DNA of 64,000 bases from assembly GCA_003248315.1 (NCBI GenBank), contig QKWM01000004.1, positions 62,001 through 126,000 on the forward strand, in the 5' to 3' direction. Shown here piece by piece: positions 12,443 to 24,070 of the stretch (position 1 is the stretch's first letter; the number at the start of each line of letters is the position of its first letter). A program made the position numbers and the translations under genes. This DNA comes from Streptomyces sp. SW4. GTDB lineage: Bacteria; Actinomycetota; Actinomycetes; Streptomycetales; Streptomycetaceae. Under the pieces are notes generated by a model. It made no database searches. It was not told where the DNA came from and worked only from the letters and a program-made list of their open reading frames with translations.

Positions 12443-13398
12443 TCAGTCCAGGCCCGCCGACTTCAGCCAGGCCTTGGCCACCTCCATCGGGTCCTTCTTC
12501 TCCAGCTGGATCTGCGCGTCCAGCCGCATGAGCGTCTCGGTGTCGAGCTCGGCGGAGACGGCGTCGAGGGCGGCGACGGCCTCCGGGGAGAGGTCGCCCT
12601 CGCGGACCAGCGGCTGGACGTTCTGGAACCCGAAGAGGTTCTCCGGGTCCTTCAGGACGACGAACTTCTCCTTGGTGATGGCGGGGTCGGTGGTGAAGAT
12701 GTTGGCGGCCTGCACGGTGTTGTCCTTCAGCGCGGTCTGGGTCAGCGGCCCGCCCGCGTCCAGCGCCTTGAAGGACTTGAACTCCACGCCGTACACCGAC
12801 TTCAGGCCCTCCAGGCCCTGGTGCCGGGTCTGGAACTCGGGGGCCCGCCGATGACCAGCTCTCCGGCGACGTCCTTCAGGTCCCCGATGGAGGATGCGGC
12901 GGTGAGCCCGTGCTTCTTCGCGGTCTCGGCGTTCACCGTCACCGAGTCCTTGTTCTGCGCGGCCGTCGGCTTCAGCAGCGACAGCCTGCCGTCCAGCTTC
13001 TTCTCGATGGCCGCCGTGGTCTCCTCGACCGTCGCCGGCGTGGCCTTGGAGTCGAGGTAGGCCAGCAGGGCGCCGTTGTACTCCGGGAGCACGGTGACGG
13101 AGCCGTTCTTCATCAGGCCGTACGTCGTCTCGCGGCTGCCGATGTTGTGCTTGTAGGTGACCTTGACGCCCTTGGCCCGCATCGCCTCGCCGTAGATGTC
13201 CGCGAGCAGGGTGGACTCGGCGAAGTTGTTGGAGCCGACGACGACGGTGCCCGCCTCCGCCTTCTCCCCGGCGAGCGGGTTGTCGGAGGTGTCCTCGGAG
13301 CCGCAGCCCGCGAGCAGCGCCGCCGCGGCGGTGAGCGCGACGGCGGTCACGCCGGTGTGCCTGGTTCGGGACCTGCTGCTCTGCGCGGTGGAAGTCAT
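12443..13398 (-). CDS. Quaternary-amine ABC importer, substrate-binding lipoprotein
   Basis: A lipoprotein signal (LTAAAALLAGC) is followed by an OpuAC/ProX-type binding domain: GTVVVGSNNFAESTLLADIY, GSRETTYGLMKNGSVTVLPEYNG, and a C-terminal lobe ending VAKAWLKSAGLD. It would deliver glycine betaine, choline or a similar osmolyte to the two permeases encoded just upstream. One base is missing near 12845. It is the last gene of the four-gene minus-strand operon, 77 bp after the permease stop. The exact ligand cannot be read from the sequence. Confidence 0.88.
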
Positions 13399-13475
13399 CT
13401 GTCGATCCAATCCAGCCGTTTGTCGGTCAGTCAACAACGGCCTGGTCACGGTTTCCGGCGGGCCGGGCGGGCGGG

Positions 13476-14141
13476 TCAGCGCCTGCGCACGCCCGGGGAC
13501 ACGGCCAGCCGTCCCGCCGCCCAGAACACGGCGAGCGTGGCCAGCGCCAGCGCGGCGACCAGGGTGGCGCCGCCGACCACCTTCTCGTAGTCGCGCTGGT
13601 AGAGGCCGTCGATGATGTAGCGGCCGACGCCGCCGAGGCTGACGTAGGCGGCGATGGTGGCCGTCGAGACGATCTGGATGGCCGCCGAGCGCAGTCCGCT
13701 CAGGATCAGCGGCAGGGCGACCGGCAGTTCGACCTGGAAGAGGATGCGCGTCTCCGTCATGCCCATGCCCCGGGCGGCGTCCACCGGGGACGGGTCGACG
13801 GAGCGCACCGCCTCGTAGGTGGTGACCAGGATGGGCGGCACGGCGAGCACCACCAGCGGGATCATCACCGGGAGCAGGCCGATGCCGAGCAGGACGGCCA
13901 TGAGGACCAGCAGGCCGAAGCTGGGCAGGGCGCGGGCGGCGGTGGCGACGAACGCGAGCGCGTTGCCGCCGCGTCCGGTGTGGCCGGTCAGCAGGCCGGC
14001 CGGCAGACCGACGGCGGCCGCGAGGGCGAGCGCCAGCAGCGCGTACTGGACGTGTTCCAGGACGCGGTGCGGGATGCCGTCGTAGCCCTGCCAGTGGGCG
14101 GGGTCGCCGAAGAAGGCGCTGACGAAGTTCAGGACGTTCAC
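13476..14141 (-). CDS. Quaternary-amine ABC importer, permease 2
   Basis: Integral membrane subunit of the ProW/OpuCB type with about six hydrophobic segments. The coupling-loop region MGMTETRILFQVELPVALPL is the conserved EAA motif that contacts the ATPase. Other family signs are ALPSFGLLVLMAVLLGIG and ATIAAYVSLGGVGRYI. The frame is intact over 221 residues. The GTG start overlaps the stop of the preceding permease (GTGA), so the subunits should be made in equal amounts. Confidence 0.9.
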   Translation of the reverse strand: MNVLNFVSAFFGDPAHWQGYDGIPHRVLEHVQYALLALALAAAVGLPAGLLTGHTGRGGNALAFVATAARALPSFGLLVLMAVLLGIGLLPVMIPLVVLAVPPILVTTYEAVRSVDPSPVDAARGMGMTETRILFQVELPVALPLILSGLRSAAIQIVSTATIAAYVSLGGVGRYIIDGLYQRDYEKVVGGATLVAALALATLAVFWAAGRLAVSPGVRRR

Positions 14142-14839
14142 CGGGCCGTCGCCTCTTCCGGCTCGGGCAGCGCCTGCCGCCGCGCGGTGCCGCGCCGGGT
14201 GCCGCGGGGCATCCACGGCGTCAGCAGCAGCCGGAGGCCGACCAGCAGGGCGTCGCACAGGACGGCGAGGGCGGCGGTGGTGAGGACCGAGTTCACGGCG
14301 AGGACGGGCCGGTCGTACTTCTGCGCCGCCGCGAGCAGGTTGCCGAGGGCGCCCTGGTTGCCGATGAGGGCGCCGACGCTGACCAGGGAGATGCTGGAGA
14401 CGGTGGCCACCCTCAGCCCGGCGATGATCGCGGGCGCGGCGATCGGCAACTGCACCTGCGCGTAGCGGCGTACGGGTCCGAAGCCCATGGCGGTCGCCGC
14501 GGCGAGCGTCTCCTGCGGCACCGAGCGGACGCCGTCGACGATCGCCGGGACCAGGACCACGAGGCTGTACACGGCCAGCGGGATCATCACCGTCAGTTCG
14601 GTCTGGCCGGTGTAGTCGATCAGGACGACGAAGAAGGCCAGGGACGGGATGGCGTACAGCACGGTCGTCACGCCGAGCACGGGCGGGTAGAGCCAGCGCA
14701 GCCGCACGCACAGCTGGGCGACCGGCAGGGCGAGCAGCAGGCCGGCGAGGACCGGCAGCAGGGCCTCGCGCAGATGGAGCCCGATCAGGCCGAGGTAGGT
14801 GTTCTGCAGGTCGCTCGGGATGTCGAAGAAGCCGTTCAT
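14138..14839 (-). CDS. Quaternary-amine ABC importer, permease 1
   Basis: Integral membrane subunit of 233 residues, intact. Five to six hydrophobic segments are present; the EAA loop reads AMGFGPVRRYAQVQLPIAAPA, with LYAIPSLAFFVVL and SLVSVGALIG as further family features. It pairs with the other permease to form a heterodimeric channel. Its ATG overlaps the ATPase stop by four bases (ATGA) and its stop overlaps the next permease start (GTGA), giving a compact operon. Confidence 0.9.
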   Translation of the reverse strand: MNGFFDIPSDLQNTYLGLIGLHLREALLPVLAGLLLALPVAQLCVRLRWLYPPVLGVTTVLYAIPSLAFFVVLIDYTGQTELTVMIPLAVYSLVVLVPAIVDGVRSVPQETLAAATAMGFGPVRRYAQVQLPIAAPAIIAGLRVATVSSISLVSVGALIGNQGALGNLLAAAQKYDRPVLAVNSVLTTAALAVLCDALLVGLRLLLTPWMPRGTRRGTARRQALPEPEEATAR

Positions 14840-15950
14840 CCGGCGATCCCCGCGTCGGCCCGCTCCCCGGTGTGGGCGCTGCGGATGGCCGCGCCGATGG
14901 CCGTCTGGGAGACGACGCCGGTGACCCGGCCCTCGTCGTCCACGGCGACGGCCCAGCCGGTGGGCGACAGCACGGCGCAGTCGAGGGCGGCGCGCAGCGA
15001 GTCGGTGCCCGGCGTGAACGGCCGCCCGTAGGGCAGCAGCCGGTCGGCGCGGATGTCGCCGGCGGTGAGGTCCGCCGGTTCGCTCCAGCCCAGCGGTCTG
15101 CCGTCGGCGTCGGTGACCAGGAGGTAGGGGGCGCCGTCGGCGGCGCCGATCCGTTCGGCGGTGGCGTCGGCCGGCACCACCGGGCCGGTGGTCAGCTCCA
15201 GCGCGGCGGAGGGGAAGAAGGACAGCCGGCGGATGCCCCGGTCGGCGCCGAGGAAGTCCTCGACGAAGGCGTCCGCGGGGTCGGAGAGCAGTTCGGCGGG
15301 CGGCGCGTACTGGGCGAGCCGGCCGCCTTCGCGCATGACGGCGACCATGGTGCCGAGCTTGATGGCCTCGTCGATGTCGTGGGTGACGAAGACGATGGTC
15401 TTGCCCAGCTCCGCCTGGAGGCGCAGCAGTTCGTCCTGCAGGCCCTTGCGCACGACCGGGTCGACGGCGGAGAAGGGCTCGTCCATGAGCAGCACCGGCG
15501 GGTCCGCGGCGAGCGCCCGTGCCACGCCGACGCGCTGCTGCTGCCCGCCGGAGAGCTGGTAGGGGTACCGCTTGGCGAGGGCGGTGTCGAGCCCTACGCG
15601 CTCCATCAGTTCGGCCGCCCGGGCGCGGGCCTTCTGCTTGCCCCAGCCGAGCATGCGGGCACGGTGGCGATGTTGTCGACGATCGTCCGGTGCTGGAAGA
15701 GCCCGGCGTTCTGGATGACGTACCCCATGGACCGGCGCAGGGCGGTGACGGGCCGGCTCTGGATGTCGGCGCCGTCGAGGAGGATGGTGCCCTCGGTCGG
15801 CTCGACCATCCTGTTGATCATCCGCAGGGTCGTCGTCTTGCCGCAGCCCGAGGGCCCGACGAGGACCGTGATCGAGCGGTCGGGCATCTCCAGCGACAGC
15901 CGGTCGACCGCCACCGTGCCGTCCGGGTACCGCTTGGTGACTGATTCCAT
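14836..15950 (-). CDS. Quaternary-amine ABC importer, ATPase with CBS region
   Basis: ProV/OpuCA-type ATPase of about 370 residues. Walker A is GPSGCGKTTT, the signature is LSGGQQQRVGVARAL, Walker B is VLLMDEPFSAVD and the switch His follows in VFVTHDIDEAIKLG. The C-terminal 120 residues (PYLLVTDADGRPLGW, WAVAVDDEGRVTGVVSQTAIG) look like a CBS pair, which in this subfamily senses ionic strength. One base is missing near 15660, between Walker A and the signature. The ATG at 15950 is preferred; a TTG nine bases upstream is in frame. It is the first gene of the importer operon. Confidence 0.92.
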
Positions 15951-16154
15951 CCGTATCAAAACGCCGAATACCCTTCGGGTGGGCGGATAACTCGGTACAG
16001 CTGGCGGGGTCGTACGGGCAGTTGCCGGGAGAGTCTAGACGCCGGCCGGCGCGGGGCCGTGGCAGGCCGGCGGGCCCTGTCGGGCCGCCGCCGGTTCACT
16101 GGCGTCCTGCCGGCGGGGCGGCCCGGGGGCGCGGACGTGCGTAGGGTCGGGGGT

Positions 16155-16403
16155 GTGAGCAGGAGACGACAGCCTCAGCCGACGTGTCCGCAGAGGGCCG
16201 CCGAAGCGGCGCGGTTCCTCGAGGGACAGCAGATCACCAACACCCAGTGCGGGCAGTGCGGTACGGAGATCTCGGGTGTCAACGGCCGGTACGCCTGCGG
16301 CGTCTGCGGGTGGACGAACCACTGGTCGGAGGGGAACCGCCCGTTGCCGACGGCCGCGGACGACGTGCCGCCCCCGCGGCGCGGTTCCGGCGACCGGTCG
16401 TAG
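16155..16403 (+). CDS. Small conserved protein with two CxxC pairs
   Basis: An 82-residue protein of unknown function. The central part CGQCGTEISGVNGRYACGVC has two Cys-x2-Cys pairs 16 residues apart, a likely zinc ribbon. The C-terminus is Pro/Arg-rich. The GTG start at 16155 gives VSRRRQPQPTCPQRAAEAAR; no strong ribosome site is visible. It is divergent from the ABC importer operon and convergent with msrB. Confidence 0.65.
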   Translation: MSRRRQPQPTCPQRAAEAARFLEGQQITNTQCGQCGTEISGVNGRYACGVCGWTNHWSEGNRPLPTAADDVPPPRRGSGDRS

Positions 16404-16447
16404 AACCGCGGGTCCGGTCCGGCGGCCGGTCGCGCGGCGGCGGCGGG

Positions 16448-16473
16448 GCCGGCGGGCCGGGATGCCCGCCGGC
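16448..16473. terminator. Hairpin between convergent CxxC gene and msrB
   Basis: Perfect 10-bp inverted repeat GCCGGCGGGC, loop CGGGAT, GCCCGCCGGC. It lies in the 87-bp gap between two converging genes and probably ends transcription from both sides. Confidence 0.7.
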
Positions 16474-16490
16474 GCCCCGCCGTCCCGGCG

Positions 16491-16898
16491 TCAGCGCTGC
16501 GTCGGCGTGAGCCTCAGGGCGATCGAGTTGATGCAGTACCGCTCGTCGGTCGGGGTCGGGTAGCCCTCGCCGCGGAAGACGTGCCCGAGGTGGGAGCCGC
16601 AGCGGGCACAGCGCACCTCGGTGCGCACCATGCCGTGCGAGCGGTCCTCCAGCAGTTCCACCGCGTCGGAGTCCTTGGGGTCGAAGAAGGACGGCCAGCC
16701 GCAGTGGGACTCGAACTTGGTCTCGGAGGTGAACAGCTCCGCGCCGCACGCCCGGCAGGAGTAGACGCCCTCGGTCCTGGTGTCGGTGTACTCGCCCGTG
16801 AAGGCGGGCTCGGTGCCGGCCTGGCGCAGGACGGCGTACTCGGCCGGGGACAGCTCCGCACGCCACTGCTCGTCCGGCTTCTCGACGTCGTACGGCAT
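16491..16898 (-). CDS. msrB: Peptide-methionine (R)-S-oxide reductase
   Basis: MsrB repairs methionine-R-sulfoxide in proteins. The 135-residue frame is intact. The two zinc CxxC pairs (CRAC and CARC), the [12 protein letters not shown] segment, the catalytic cysteine in RYCINSIAL and the GHVF motif are all present. It begins 14 bp after the murC stop and so is probably the second gene of a murC-msrB operon. Confidence 0.95.
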   Translation of the reverse strand: MPYDVEKPDEQWRAELSPAEYAVLRQAGTEPAFTGEYTDTRTEGVYSCRACGAELFTSETKFESHCGWPSFFDPKDSDAVELLEDRSHGMVRTEVRCARCGSHLGHVFRGEGYPTPTDERYCINSIALRLTPTQR

Positions 16899-16912
16899 GG
16901 GCCTTCAACCCC

Positions 16913-18275
<1,363 letters not shown>

Positions 18276-18385
18276 GGCGGGGGAAGGCCGGGTGCCATGT
18301 GCGTGTCTCCCTGTGCGTGCGGTGCCTGCGGTACTGCGGTGCGTGCGGTGTGCGTGCCGTCGCGGCGGACGTACAGCCGACCACC

Positions 18386-18858
18386 TTATGCCTTGCTGTG
18401 GGAGAACAGCTTCAGGACCGGTACGCCGACCTTGTGCCGGGCCCGGGAGGCCCAGTCCCGGTGGAAGAACTCCTCCACGTAGTGGGGGTCGGTCAGGACG
18501 ATCACCTCGTCGGCGCCGACCTCCTCGACCAGGGTCTTCAGGGCGTCCAGCGGGTGGTCCCGGACCAGCCGGCCGGTGGCCTCGCTGCCGGCCGCGTGCA
18601 GGGCGGCGAGGGAGACCTCCAGGGCTCTCTGCCCGACGCTCATGGCCTCCTCGCCCTCGGGGTCTCGCCCTCCCGGACGGCCTCGTCCAGTTCGCCGAGC
18701 GCCACGTCGTCGATGGCCCGCAGCAGGCGGTCCGCCTGGTCGCCGCGGGGCTGGAGCAGCACGTGGAAGGAGACGGGCTCGTCCCCGTGCAGGGTCGTGA
18801 CGAACTCCACGTCCGCGGAGGTCATCGCCTTCTCGATCATCAAAACGCTAGTGAACAC
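18386..18858 (-). CDS. USP-like small conserved actinobacterial protein
   Basis: About 155 residues after repair of one missing C near 18660, which turns the two apparent small genes into one (ETP joins EGEEAMSVGQRALEVSLAAL). The C-terminal ATGRLVRDHPLDALKTLVEE, VGADEVIVLTDPHYVEEFF and HRDWASRARHKVGVPVLKLF resemble the nucleotide-binding end of universal stress proteins. Homologues are sometimes mis-named indole-3-glycerol phosphate synthase. The GTG at 18858 is chosen because VFTSVLMIEKA is the usual N-terminus; ATG at 18840 is possible. It lies 110 bp upstream of murC on the same strand. Confidence 0.7.
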
Positions 18859-18898
18859 CAGGCGCCCCTTCTCCTTCGAGGGCCCCCGTGGGCCCACC

Positions 18899-18927
18899 TT
18901 CCGCAGGGCCGAAGCAGCCCTGCGGAA
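18899..18927. terminator. Perfect 11-bp hairpin upstream of the USP-like gene
   Basis: TTCCGCAGGGC, loop CGAAGCA, GCCCTGCGGAA. It lies between two minus-strand genes, 151 bp after the RibD-like stop and 41 bp before the USP-like start. It could end the upstream transcript or act in the leader of the downstream gene. A shorter GGGCCC repeat lies beside it at 18881-18896. Confidence 0.65.
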
Positions 18928-19077
18928 ACCATCCTGCCCCGTGATCGCACGGGTACTGCCGGATTCAGTGTGCCCGTCACGAGCTAAGCGGAACGGATGA
19001 TTCCGCCGATTCCCGGGTGCGCGGTACCGCTCGCACGGGTGTCCGGGTCGTCGCGGTTGCCGTCCCGGGGGCGGGGC

Positions 19078-19877
19078 TCAGTCGCGCCGGTACCGGCTGA
19101 AGAGGAAACCTTCCTCCTCCAGCAGGGACGCCAGCGCGAACCGCTGCGGCACCGCGACCGGCGGCCCGCCGGCGATCCGCTGGGCGTCACCGGCCGTGAG
19201 CATCGGGGAGACGGTGAGGCACAGCTCGTCGAGCACGCCGGCCGCGACGAACTGGCCGAGCAGCCGGGGACCGCCCTCGGTCAGCAGCCGGGTGTGGCCC
19301 AGCCCGGCGAGGGCCCGCACGGCCCGCCCGGGGTCCACGCCGGCCCCGTCGCCGGCGATCACCACACGGGCGCCGGCCCGCTCGGCGGCGGCGACGCGGT
19401 CCGGGGGCGCGGCGGCGCCGGTGAGCACCAGGGTGGGCACCAGCGGCGAGGTGAACAGCGGCAGCGAGTAGTCCAGGTCCAGCCCGGCGCTGACCACGGC
19501 GATGGCCGGCGCGGGGCCCTGTCCGGCGGCCCGCCGCGCCTCGGCGAACTCGGCACGCGCGCGTGCCGGGCGGTAGCCCTCCCGGCGCACCGTCTCGGCG
19601 CCGACGACCACGACGTCCGCCAGGGCGCGCAGTGTGCCGAAGATCCGCATGTCGGCGGCGCTGGAGATGGGCTGGGAGCGGCCGTCGTGCTGCGCCGCGC
19701 CGTCGAGGCTGGAGACCATGTTGGCCCGCAGCCAGGCGCCCGTCCCTCCCCGTCGGGGCCGCCCGGCTCCGGATAGGCGTAGGCGTCGGCCAGCTCGGCG
19801 AGGCTCCACTCGCGGTCGGTCACCGCATCGGGGCCCGAGTCGTCTGTCAGATGGGTCACAGGGAACAGGCGTCGCAT
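19078..19877 (-). CDS. RibD C-terminal-like (dihydrofolate reductase fold) reductase
   Basis: About 265 residues with a RibD_C reductase domain: WLRANMVSSLDGAAQ, ISSAADMRIFGTLRALADVV, VGAETVRREGYRP and the late RLLTEGGPRLLGQFVAAG. Such stand-alone proteins are annotated as pyrimidine or riboflavin-type reductases and use NADPH; the physiological substrate here is unknown. One base is missing near 19745. The ATG at 19877 gives MRRLFPVTHL. It is divergent from zapE across 247 bp. Confidence 0.8.
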
Positions 19878-20124
19878 GCCGTGCAGTGTTCCACGCGGCG
19901 CACCGGCCATCCCGGGTCCCCGCCCGGCCCCTCACCCGCGCTTCCCGCGGATCAGCCGCGCTCCCCCTCCGAACGCCGGCCGCTCCCCGCCGGCCGCCGC
20001 TCCCCCCACCGGCCGCCGCTCCCCGGTTCCGGGGGCCGCACGGACCCCGGCCGCCTCACCGCCGCCGCGGCCCCGTGCCCGCCGGGCGACCGGCCGGTCC
20101 GCGCAGGCCCTAACATGGGGAGGC

Positions 20125-21239
20125 GTGTCGTCCTCCTCCGCCGCCCCGGTTCCGCCGCCTCCGGGCCCAGCCCGATAGCCGGCGCCGCCCCGCTGTCCCT
20201 GTGCGCCCGTGAGCCGCACGTTCCCGCGGACCGGCTGGTGGCCGAGATGGTGCCGCCGCCGCGCTTCGACTCCGTCCGCTTCGGCACGTACGTGCCGGAT
20301 CCGAACCAGCCCAGCCAGAGCGAGGCCGTCCGGGTCCTCGAAAGCTTCGCGGCCGGCCTGGGCGGGACACCCGCGGGCGGCGGCCGGCGCGGCTTCCTCG
20401 GGTTCGGCCGGGGCAAGGCGCCCAAGACGCCCGCCGGCCCCCGCGGCGTCTACCTCGACGGCGGCTACGGCGTCGGCAAGACCCACCTGCTGGCGTCCCT
20501 CTGGCACGCCACGCCGGCCGCCCCGGAGCGCAAGGCGTTCGGCACGTTCGTGGAGCTGACCAACCTGGTCGGAGCCCTCGGCTTCCAGCAGACCGTGCAG
20601 ACGCTCTCCGGGCACCGGCTGCTGTGCATCGACGAGTTCGAACTGGACGACCCCGGTGACACCGTCCTGGTGTCGACCCTCCTCGGCCGGCTCGTGGACG
20701 CGGGCGTGGCGCTCGCCGCGACCTCCAACACGCTGCCGGGCAAGCTCGGCGAGGGCCGCTTCGCGGCGGCCGACTTCCTGCGGGAGATCCAGGGGCTGTC
20801 GGCCCACTTCCGCACGCTGCGCATCGACGGCGAGGACTACCGGCACCGCGGTCTGCCCGAGGCTCCGGCCCCCTACGCCGACGAGCAGGTGACGGCGGCC
20901 GCGCACGCCACCGAGGGCGCGTCCCTCGACGCCTTCCCCGACCTGCTGGACCATCTCGCCCGCGTCCACCCCAGCCGCTACGGCGCCCTGACCGACGGGA
21001 TCCGCGCCGTGTGCCTGACCGGCGTACGCCCCGTGGCGGACCAGTCGACGGCCCTGCGGCTCGTCGTCCTCGCCGACCGGCTGTACGACCGCGAGGTGCC
21101 CGTTCTGGCCTCGGGCCTGCCGTTCGACCAGCTGTTCGGCGAGGAGATGCTGAAGGGCGGCTACCGCAAGAAGTACTTCCGCGCGATCTCCCGGCTCACC
21201 GCGCTGGCCCGGGACGCGGCCCGCCTGGTCGAGTCCTGA
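20125..21239 (+). CDS. zapE: AFG1/ZapE-family P-loop ATPase
   Basis: ZapE is a cell-division-associated ATPase in E. coli; the actinobacterial role is less clear. Motifs: Walker A GGYGVGKTHLLASLW near residue 115, LLCIDEFELDDPGD as Walker B, ATSNTLPGKLGEGRF as sensor region and the C-terminal FDQLFGEEMLKGGYRKKYFR. A missing base lies near 20170; before it the N-terminus reads VSSSSAAPVP from a GTG at 20125 whose ribosome site (GGGGAGG) is unusually close, so the start is uncertain. The rest of the frame is intact. Confidence 0.85.
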
Positions 21240-21547
21240 ACCCGCCCCGCGCCCTGTTCCGTCACCCCTGACGCCCGCGCGACGGCCGCCATCTGACACC
21301 CCGTCCGGCGCCGCCGGAGCGCGACGGCCCCCTCCCCCGACATCGCCGTCGCCGGTGCGCCAGGGGGCCGTTCACGCCACCCGACCACACTTTTCGGGCT
21401 CTCTTCGGCTCGTAACGCGTAGTTAACCCTGCAAAGCCCGCCGTCGCGTTACCGTGTCTCTTGACCAAGCGTTGACCAATCTTTGGTGTTCGCTAAACGT
21501 GCGCCACGTGTGCGACGGACACCGGAAACCGCTGGAGGGAGGGCAGG
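21240..21547 (+). promoter_or_regulatory. Intergenic space with terminator and likely promoter
   Basis: A 9-bp stem (CGGCCCCCT at 21325-21333 with AGGGGGCCG at 21362-21370, 28-nt loop) lies about 85 bp after the zapE stop and is a probable terminator. Further on, TTGACC at 21472 is followed after 16 bases by TAAACG at 21494, a fair match to a sigma-HrdB promoter; another TTGACC at 21461 may be an alternative -35. The region is locally AT-richer than its surroundings. It would drive the carbonic anhydrase-SulP operon. Confidence 0.5.
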
Positions 21548-21769
21548 TTGGGAGCCACGGCGACGCGGAACACGCGATCATCGTTCTTCACGGCCCGGCC
21601 GACTCCCCTTCTCTTCGCGGTCACCGAGCCCTTCGCATCCGCGCATACAAGCCGTGAAACCGTGGCCAAGGCCGGCCGCCGTGGGCACCCGACCGGTCCC
21701 GCGCGCCAGGGCCCGTCGAGACAGCCGACGGCCCGTCAGCCGACCGCACGTCAGGTCGAGCGCTGCTGA
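21548..21769 (+). CDS. Possible small protein upstream of the carbonic anhydrase
   Basis: A 73-residue reading frame starting at TTG with a very strong ribosome site (GGAGGGAGGGCAGG directly upstream). It begins MGATATRNTRSSFFTARPTP and ends in a short repeat (RQPTARQPTARQ). Codon third positions are GC-rich but less than in neighbours. No family is recognised. It may be a leader peptide or a real small gene of the operon; it could also be a chance frame inside a long 5' leader. Confidence 0.4.
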   Translation: MGATATRNTRSSFFTARPTPLLFAVTEPFASAHTSRETVAKAGRRGHPTGPARQGPSRQPTARQPTARQVERC

Positions 21770-21844
21770 GCGTCAGAGCAGCCCCCACCTCTGTCCTGCA
21801 CGTCCGACGCGCCCCCACTGCGCGCCAGGAGGAAACACCAGATC

Positions 21845-22426
21845 ATGCAACCCCTCATCGACAACGCCCGCACGTTCGGACAGCGCCCTGAGGAGTTCGC
21901 CGGGTTCGCCGCGGGCCAGTCCCCCGACGTCCTGTTCATCACCTGCTCCGACTCCCGCGTCGTACCCGCCCTGATCACGGGCGCCCGCCCGGGCCAGCTC
22001 TTCGAGCTGCGCACCGCCGGGAACGTGGTGCCGTCGTACGCCGCCGAGCGCCCCACCGGCGAGGCGGCCACCATCGAGTACGCCGTGCAGGTGCTCGGCG
22101 TCGCCGACATCGTGGTCTGCGGCCACTCGCACTGCGGCGCCGTGGGCGCGATGGTGCGCGGCGACGACCTGACCGCCGTGCCCGCGGTGCGCGACTGGCT
22201 CGCGTACGGCGCGGACCAGCCCAAGTGCTCCGACCCGGCCGACCCGACGGTCGCCGAGGCCGTGCAGAACCACGTGCTCGCCCAGCTGCAGCGGCTGCGC
22301 TCCTACCCGTGCGTGGAACAGCGGCTGACGTCCGGTCAGCTGCGGCTGCACGGCTGGTACTACGAGGTCCACACCGGCAGGGTGCTCCGGCACCGCGCCG
22401 AGACCGACGCGTTCGAGGCCCTGTGA
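21845..22426 (+). CDS. Beta-class carbonic anhydrase
   Basis: Converts CO2 and bicarbonate. The zinc ligands are in place: Cys in TCSDSRVVP with its Asp-Arg dyad (residues about 39-43), then His and Cys in CGHSHCGAVGAM (about residues 98-102). The frame is intact over 193 residues and ends in the normal VLRHRAETDAFEAL. AGGAGG lies 10 bases upstream of the ATG. Its stop overlaps the GTG of the SulP transporter (GTGA), so the two are translationally coupled, which suggests joint work on bicarbonate. Confidence 0.93.
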   Translation: MQPLIDNARTFGQRPEEFAGFAAGQSPDVLFITCSDSRVVPALITGARPGQLFELRTAGNVVPSYAAERPTGEAATIEYAVQVLGVADIVVCGHSHCGAVGAMVRGDDLTAVPAVRDWLAYGADQPKCSDPADPTVAEAVQNHVLAQLQRLRSYPCVEQRLTSGQLRLHGWYYEVHTGRVLRHRAETDAFEAL

Positions 22427-23942
22427 GCGGCGCCGTGACCTCCATATCCAAGTACCCGTTCCTGCGGCAGGACATCGCCGCCTCGCTCGTCGTCTTCCTC
22501 GTCGCCGTACCGCTGTGCGTGGGCGTCGCCGTCGCCTCCGGGTCCCGGCGGAACTGGGGCTCGTCACCGGCATCGTCGGCGGCATCGTCACCGGCCTGCT
22601 GCCGGGCAGCAGCCTCCAGGTCTCCGGGCCCGCCGCCGGGCTGACGGTCCTGGTCTTCGAGGCGGTCGACACCTACGGGCTGCCCGCGCTCGGCGTGATC
22701 GTGCTGATCGCCGGCCTGCTCCAGGTGGCCATGGGCGCGCTGAAGCTGGGCCGCTGGTTCCGGGCCATCTCCCTGTCGGTCGTCGAGGGCATGCTCGCCG
22801 GCATCGGCCTGGTCATCATCGCGGGCCAGCTGTACGCGGCGGCCGGGCTGGAGGCGCCGGCCTCCGGGATCGACAAGATCATCGGGCTGCCCGGCGCCTT
22901 CGCCGAGATGCTGGGCAGCACCGACGCGCTGATCTCGCTCGCGGTCGGCGCGGGCACCGTCGCCGTGATGGTGCTGTGGACGAAGCTGCCGAAGCAGGTC
23001 CGGATCGTGCCCGGCGCCCTGGCGGCGGTGGTCCTGGCGACGCTGGTCACGGCCGCGTTCGCCCTGCCCGTCGCGACCGTCGAGGTGAACGGCCTGCTGG
23101 ACTCGATCCAGCCGCCCGGTGCGGATGCCTGGGGCGAGCTGGCGGGCGTCGGGATCTTCGGCACGATCATCGCCTTCACCCTGATCGCCTCCGCCGAGAG
23201 CCTGTTCAGCGCCGCCGCGGTGGACCGGATGCACGACGGCCCGCGCACCGAGTACAACAAGGAACTGATGGCCCAGGGCGTGGGCAACACGGTCTGCGGC
23301 GCCCTCGGCGCCCTGCCCATGACCGCGGTCATCGTGCGCAGCTCGGCCAACGTCAGCTCGGGCGCGAAGACCAAGGCGTCCCGGGTCCTGCACGGCGTGT
23401 GGCTGCTGCTGTTCGCCGCGCTGCTGCCGGCCGCGCTCGCCCTGATCCCGCTGCCCGCGCTGGCCGGCATCCTGGTCCACGCCGGCTGGAAGCTGATCCC
23501 GTTCCGGCAGATCGTGCCGCTGTGGCGGTCGCACCGGGGCGAGGCGCTGATCCTGGCGGTCACGGCGGTCTCGATCGTCGCCGTCAACATGTTCGAGGGC
23601 GTGCTGATCGGCCTGGCCCTGTCGGTGGTCAAGACCGCCTGGGAGGCCTCGCACGTGAAGCTGGAGATCGTCGACAAGGGCGCCGGCCCCATCCAGGCCC
23701 ACCTGACGGGCAACGCGACCTTCCTGCAGCTGCCGAAGATACTGGAGAGCCTGGAGGCGCTGCCCAAGGACCGGCCGGTCGAGGTCGACCTCTCGGGGCT
23801 GCACCACCTCGACCACGCCTGCCGTACGGCGCTGGAGAGCTGGGCCGAGCGGCACAGCGCCTCGGGCATCGATCCGGTGAAGGTCACGGAGGCCGGTGCC
23901 GAGACCGGCCGGGAGTCCGGCAGGGCGACGGCACCCGCCTAG
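22423..23942 (+). CDS. SulP-family anion transporter with STAS domain (putative bicarbonate transporter)
   Basis: A SulP transporter with about ten to twelve hydrophobic segments starting FLRQDIAASLVVFLVAVPL, a conserved SLQVSGPAAGLTVLVFEAV segment and ASAESLFSAAAVDRMHDGPR. At the C-terminus is a short STAS domain (PVEVDLSGLHHLDHACRTAL). One base is missing near 22550. SulP proteins carry sulfate, bicarbonate or dicarboxylates; coupling to a carbonic anhydrase gene favours bicarbonate, but that is inference. Confidence 0.88.
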
Positions 23943-23963
23943 CGCGCACCCGCCTGGCGCGCA

Positions 23964-24017
23964 GCCGCGTCTGGTCCGGGGCGAGACTCCCCCTGGGCAT
24001 GGCCCGGACCAGACGCG
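23964..24017 (+). terminator. Perfect 15-bp hairpin after the SulP gene
   Basis: CGCGTCTGGTCCGGG at 23964-23978 pairs exactly with CCCGGACCAGACGCG at 24003-24017 around a 24-nt loop. It begins 21 bp after the SulP stop and ends 53 bp before the slipin start. Confidence 0.75.
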
Positions 24018-24070
24018 TGCCATATCGTGACAAGAGGGTGCGGAACGGACCTCTCCGCAAGGAGGTCGTC

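Noticed and set aside
18386..18897. Two separate small overlapping genes
   Set aside because: One added C near 18660 joins them into a single protein of the expected family length.
21454..21657. Alternative small frame starting at 21454
   Set aside because: It starts within the likely promoter, has no ribosome site, and overlaps the better supported frame at 21548.
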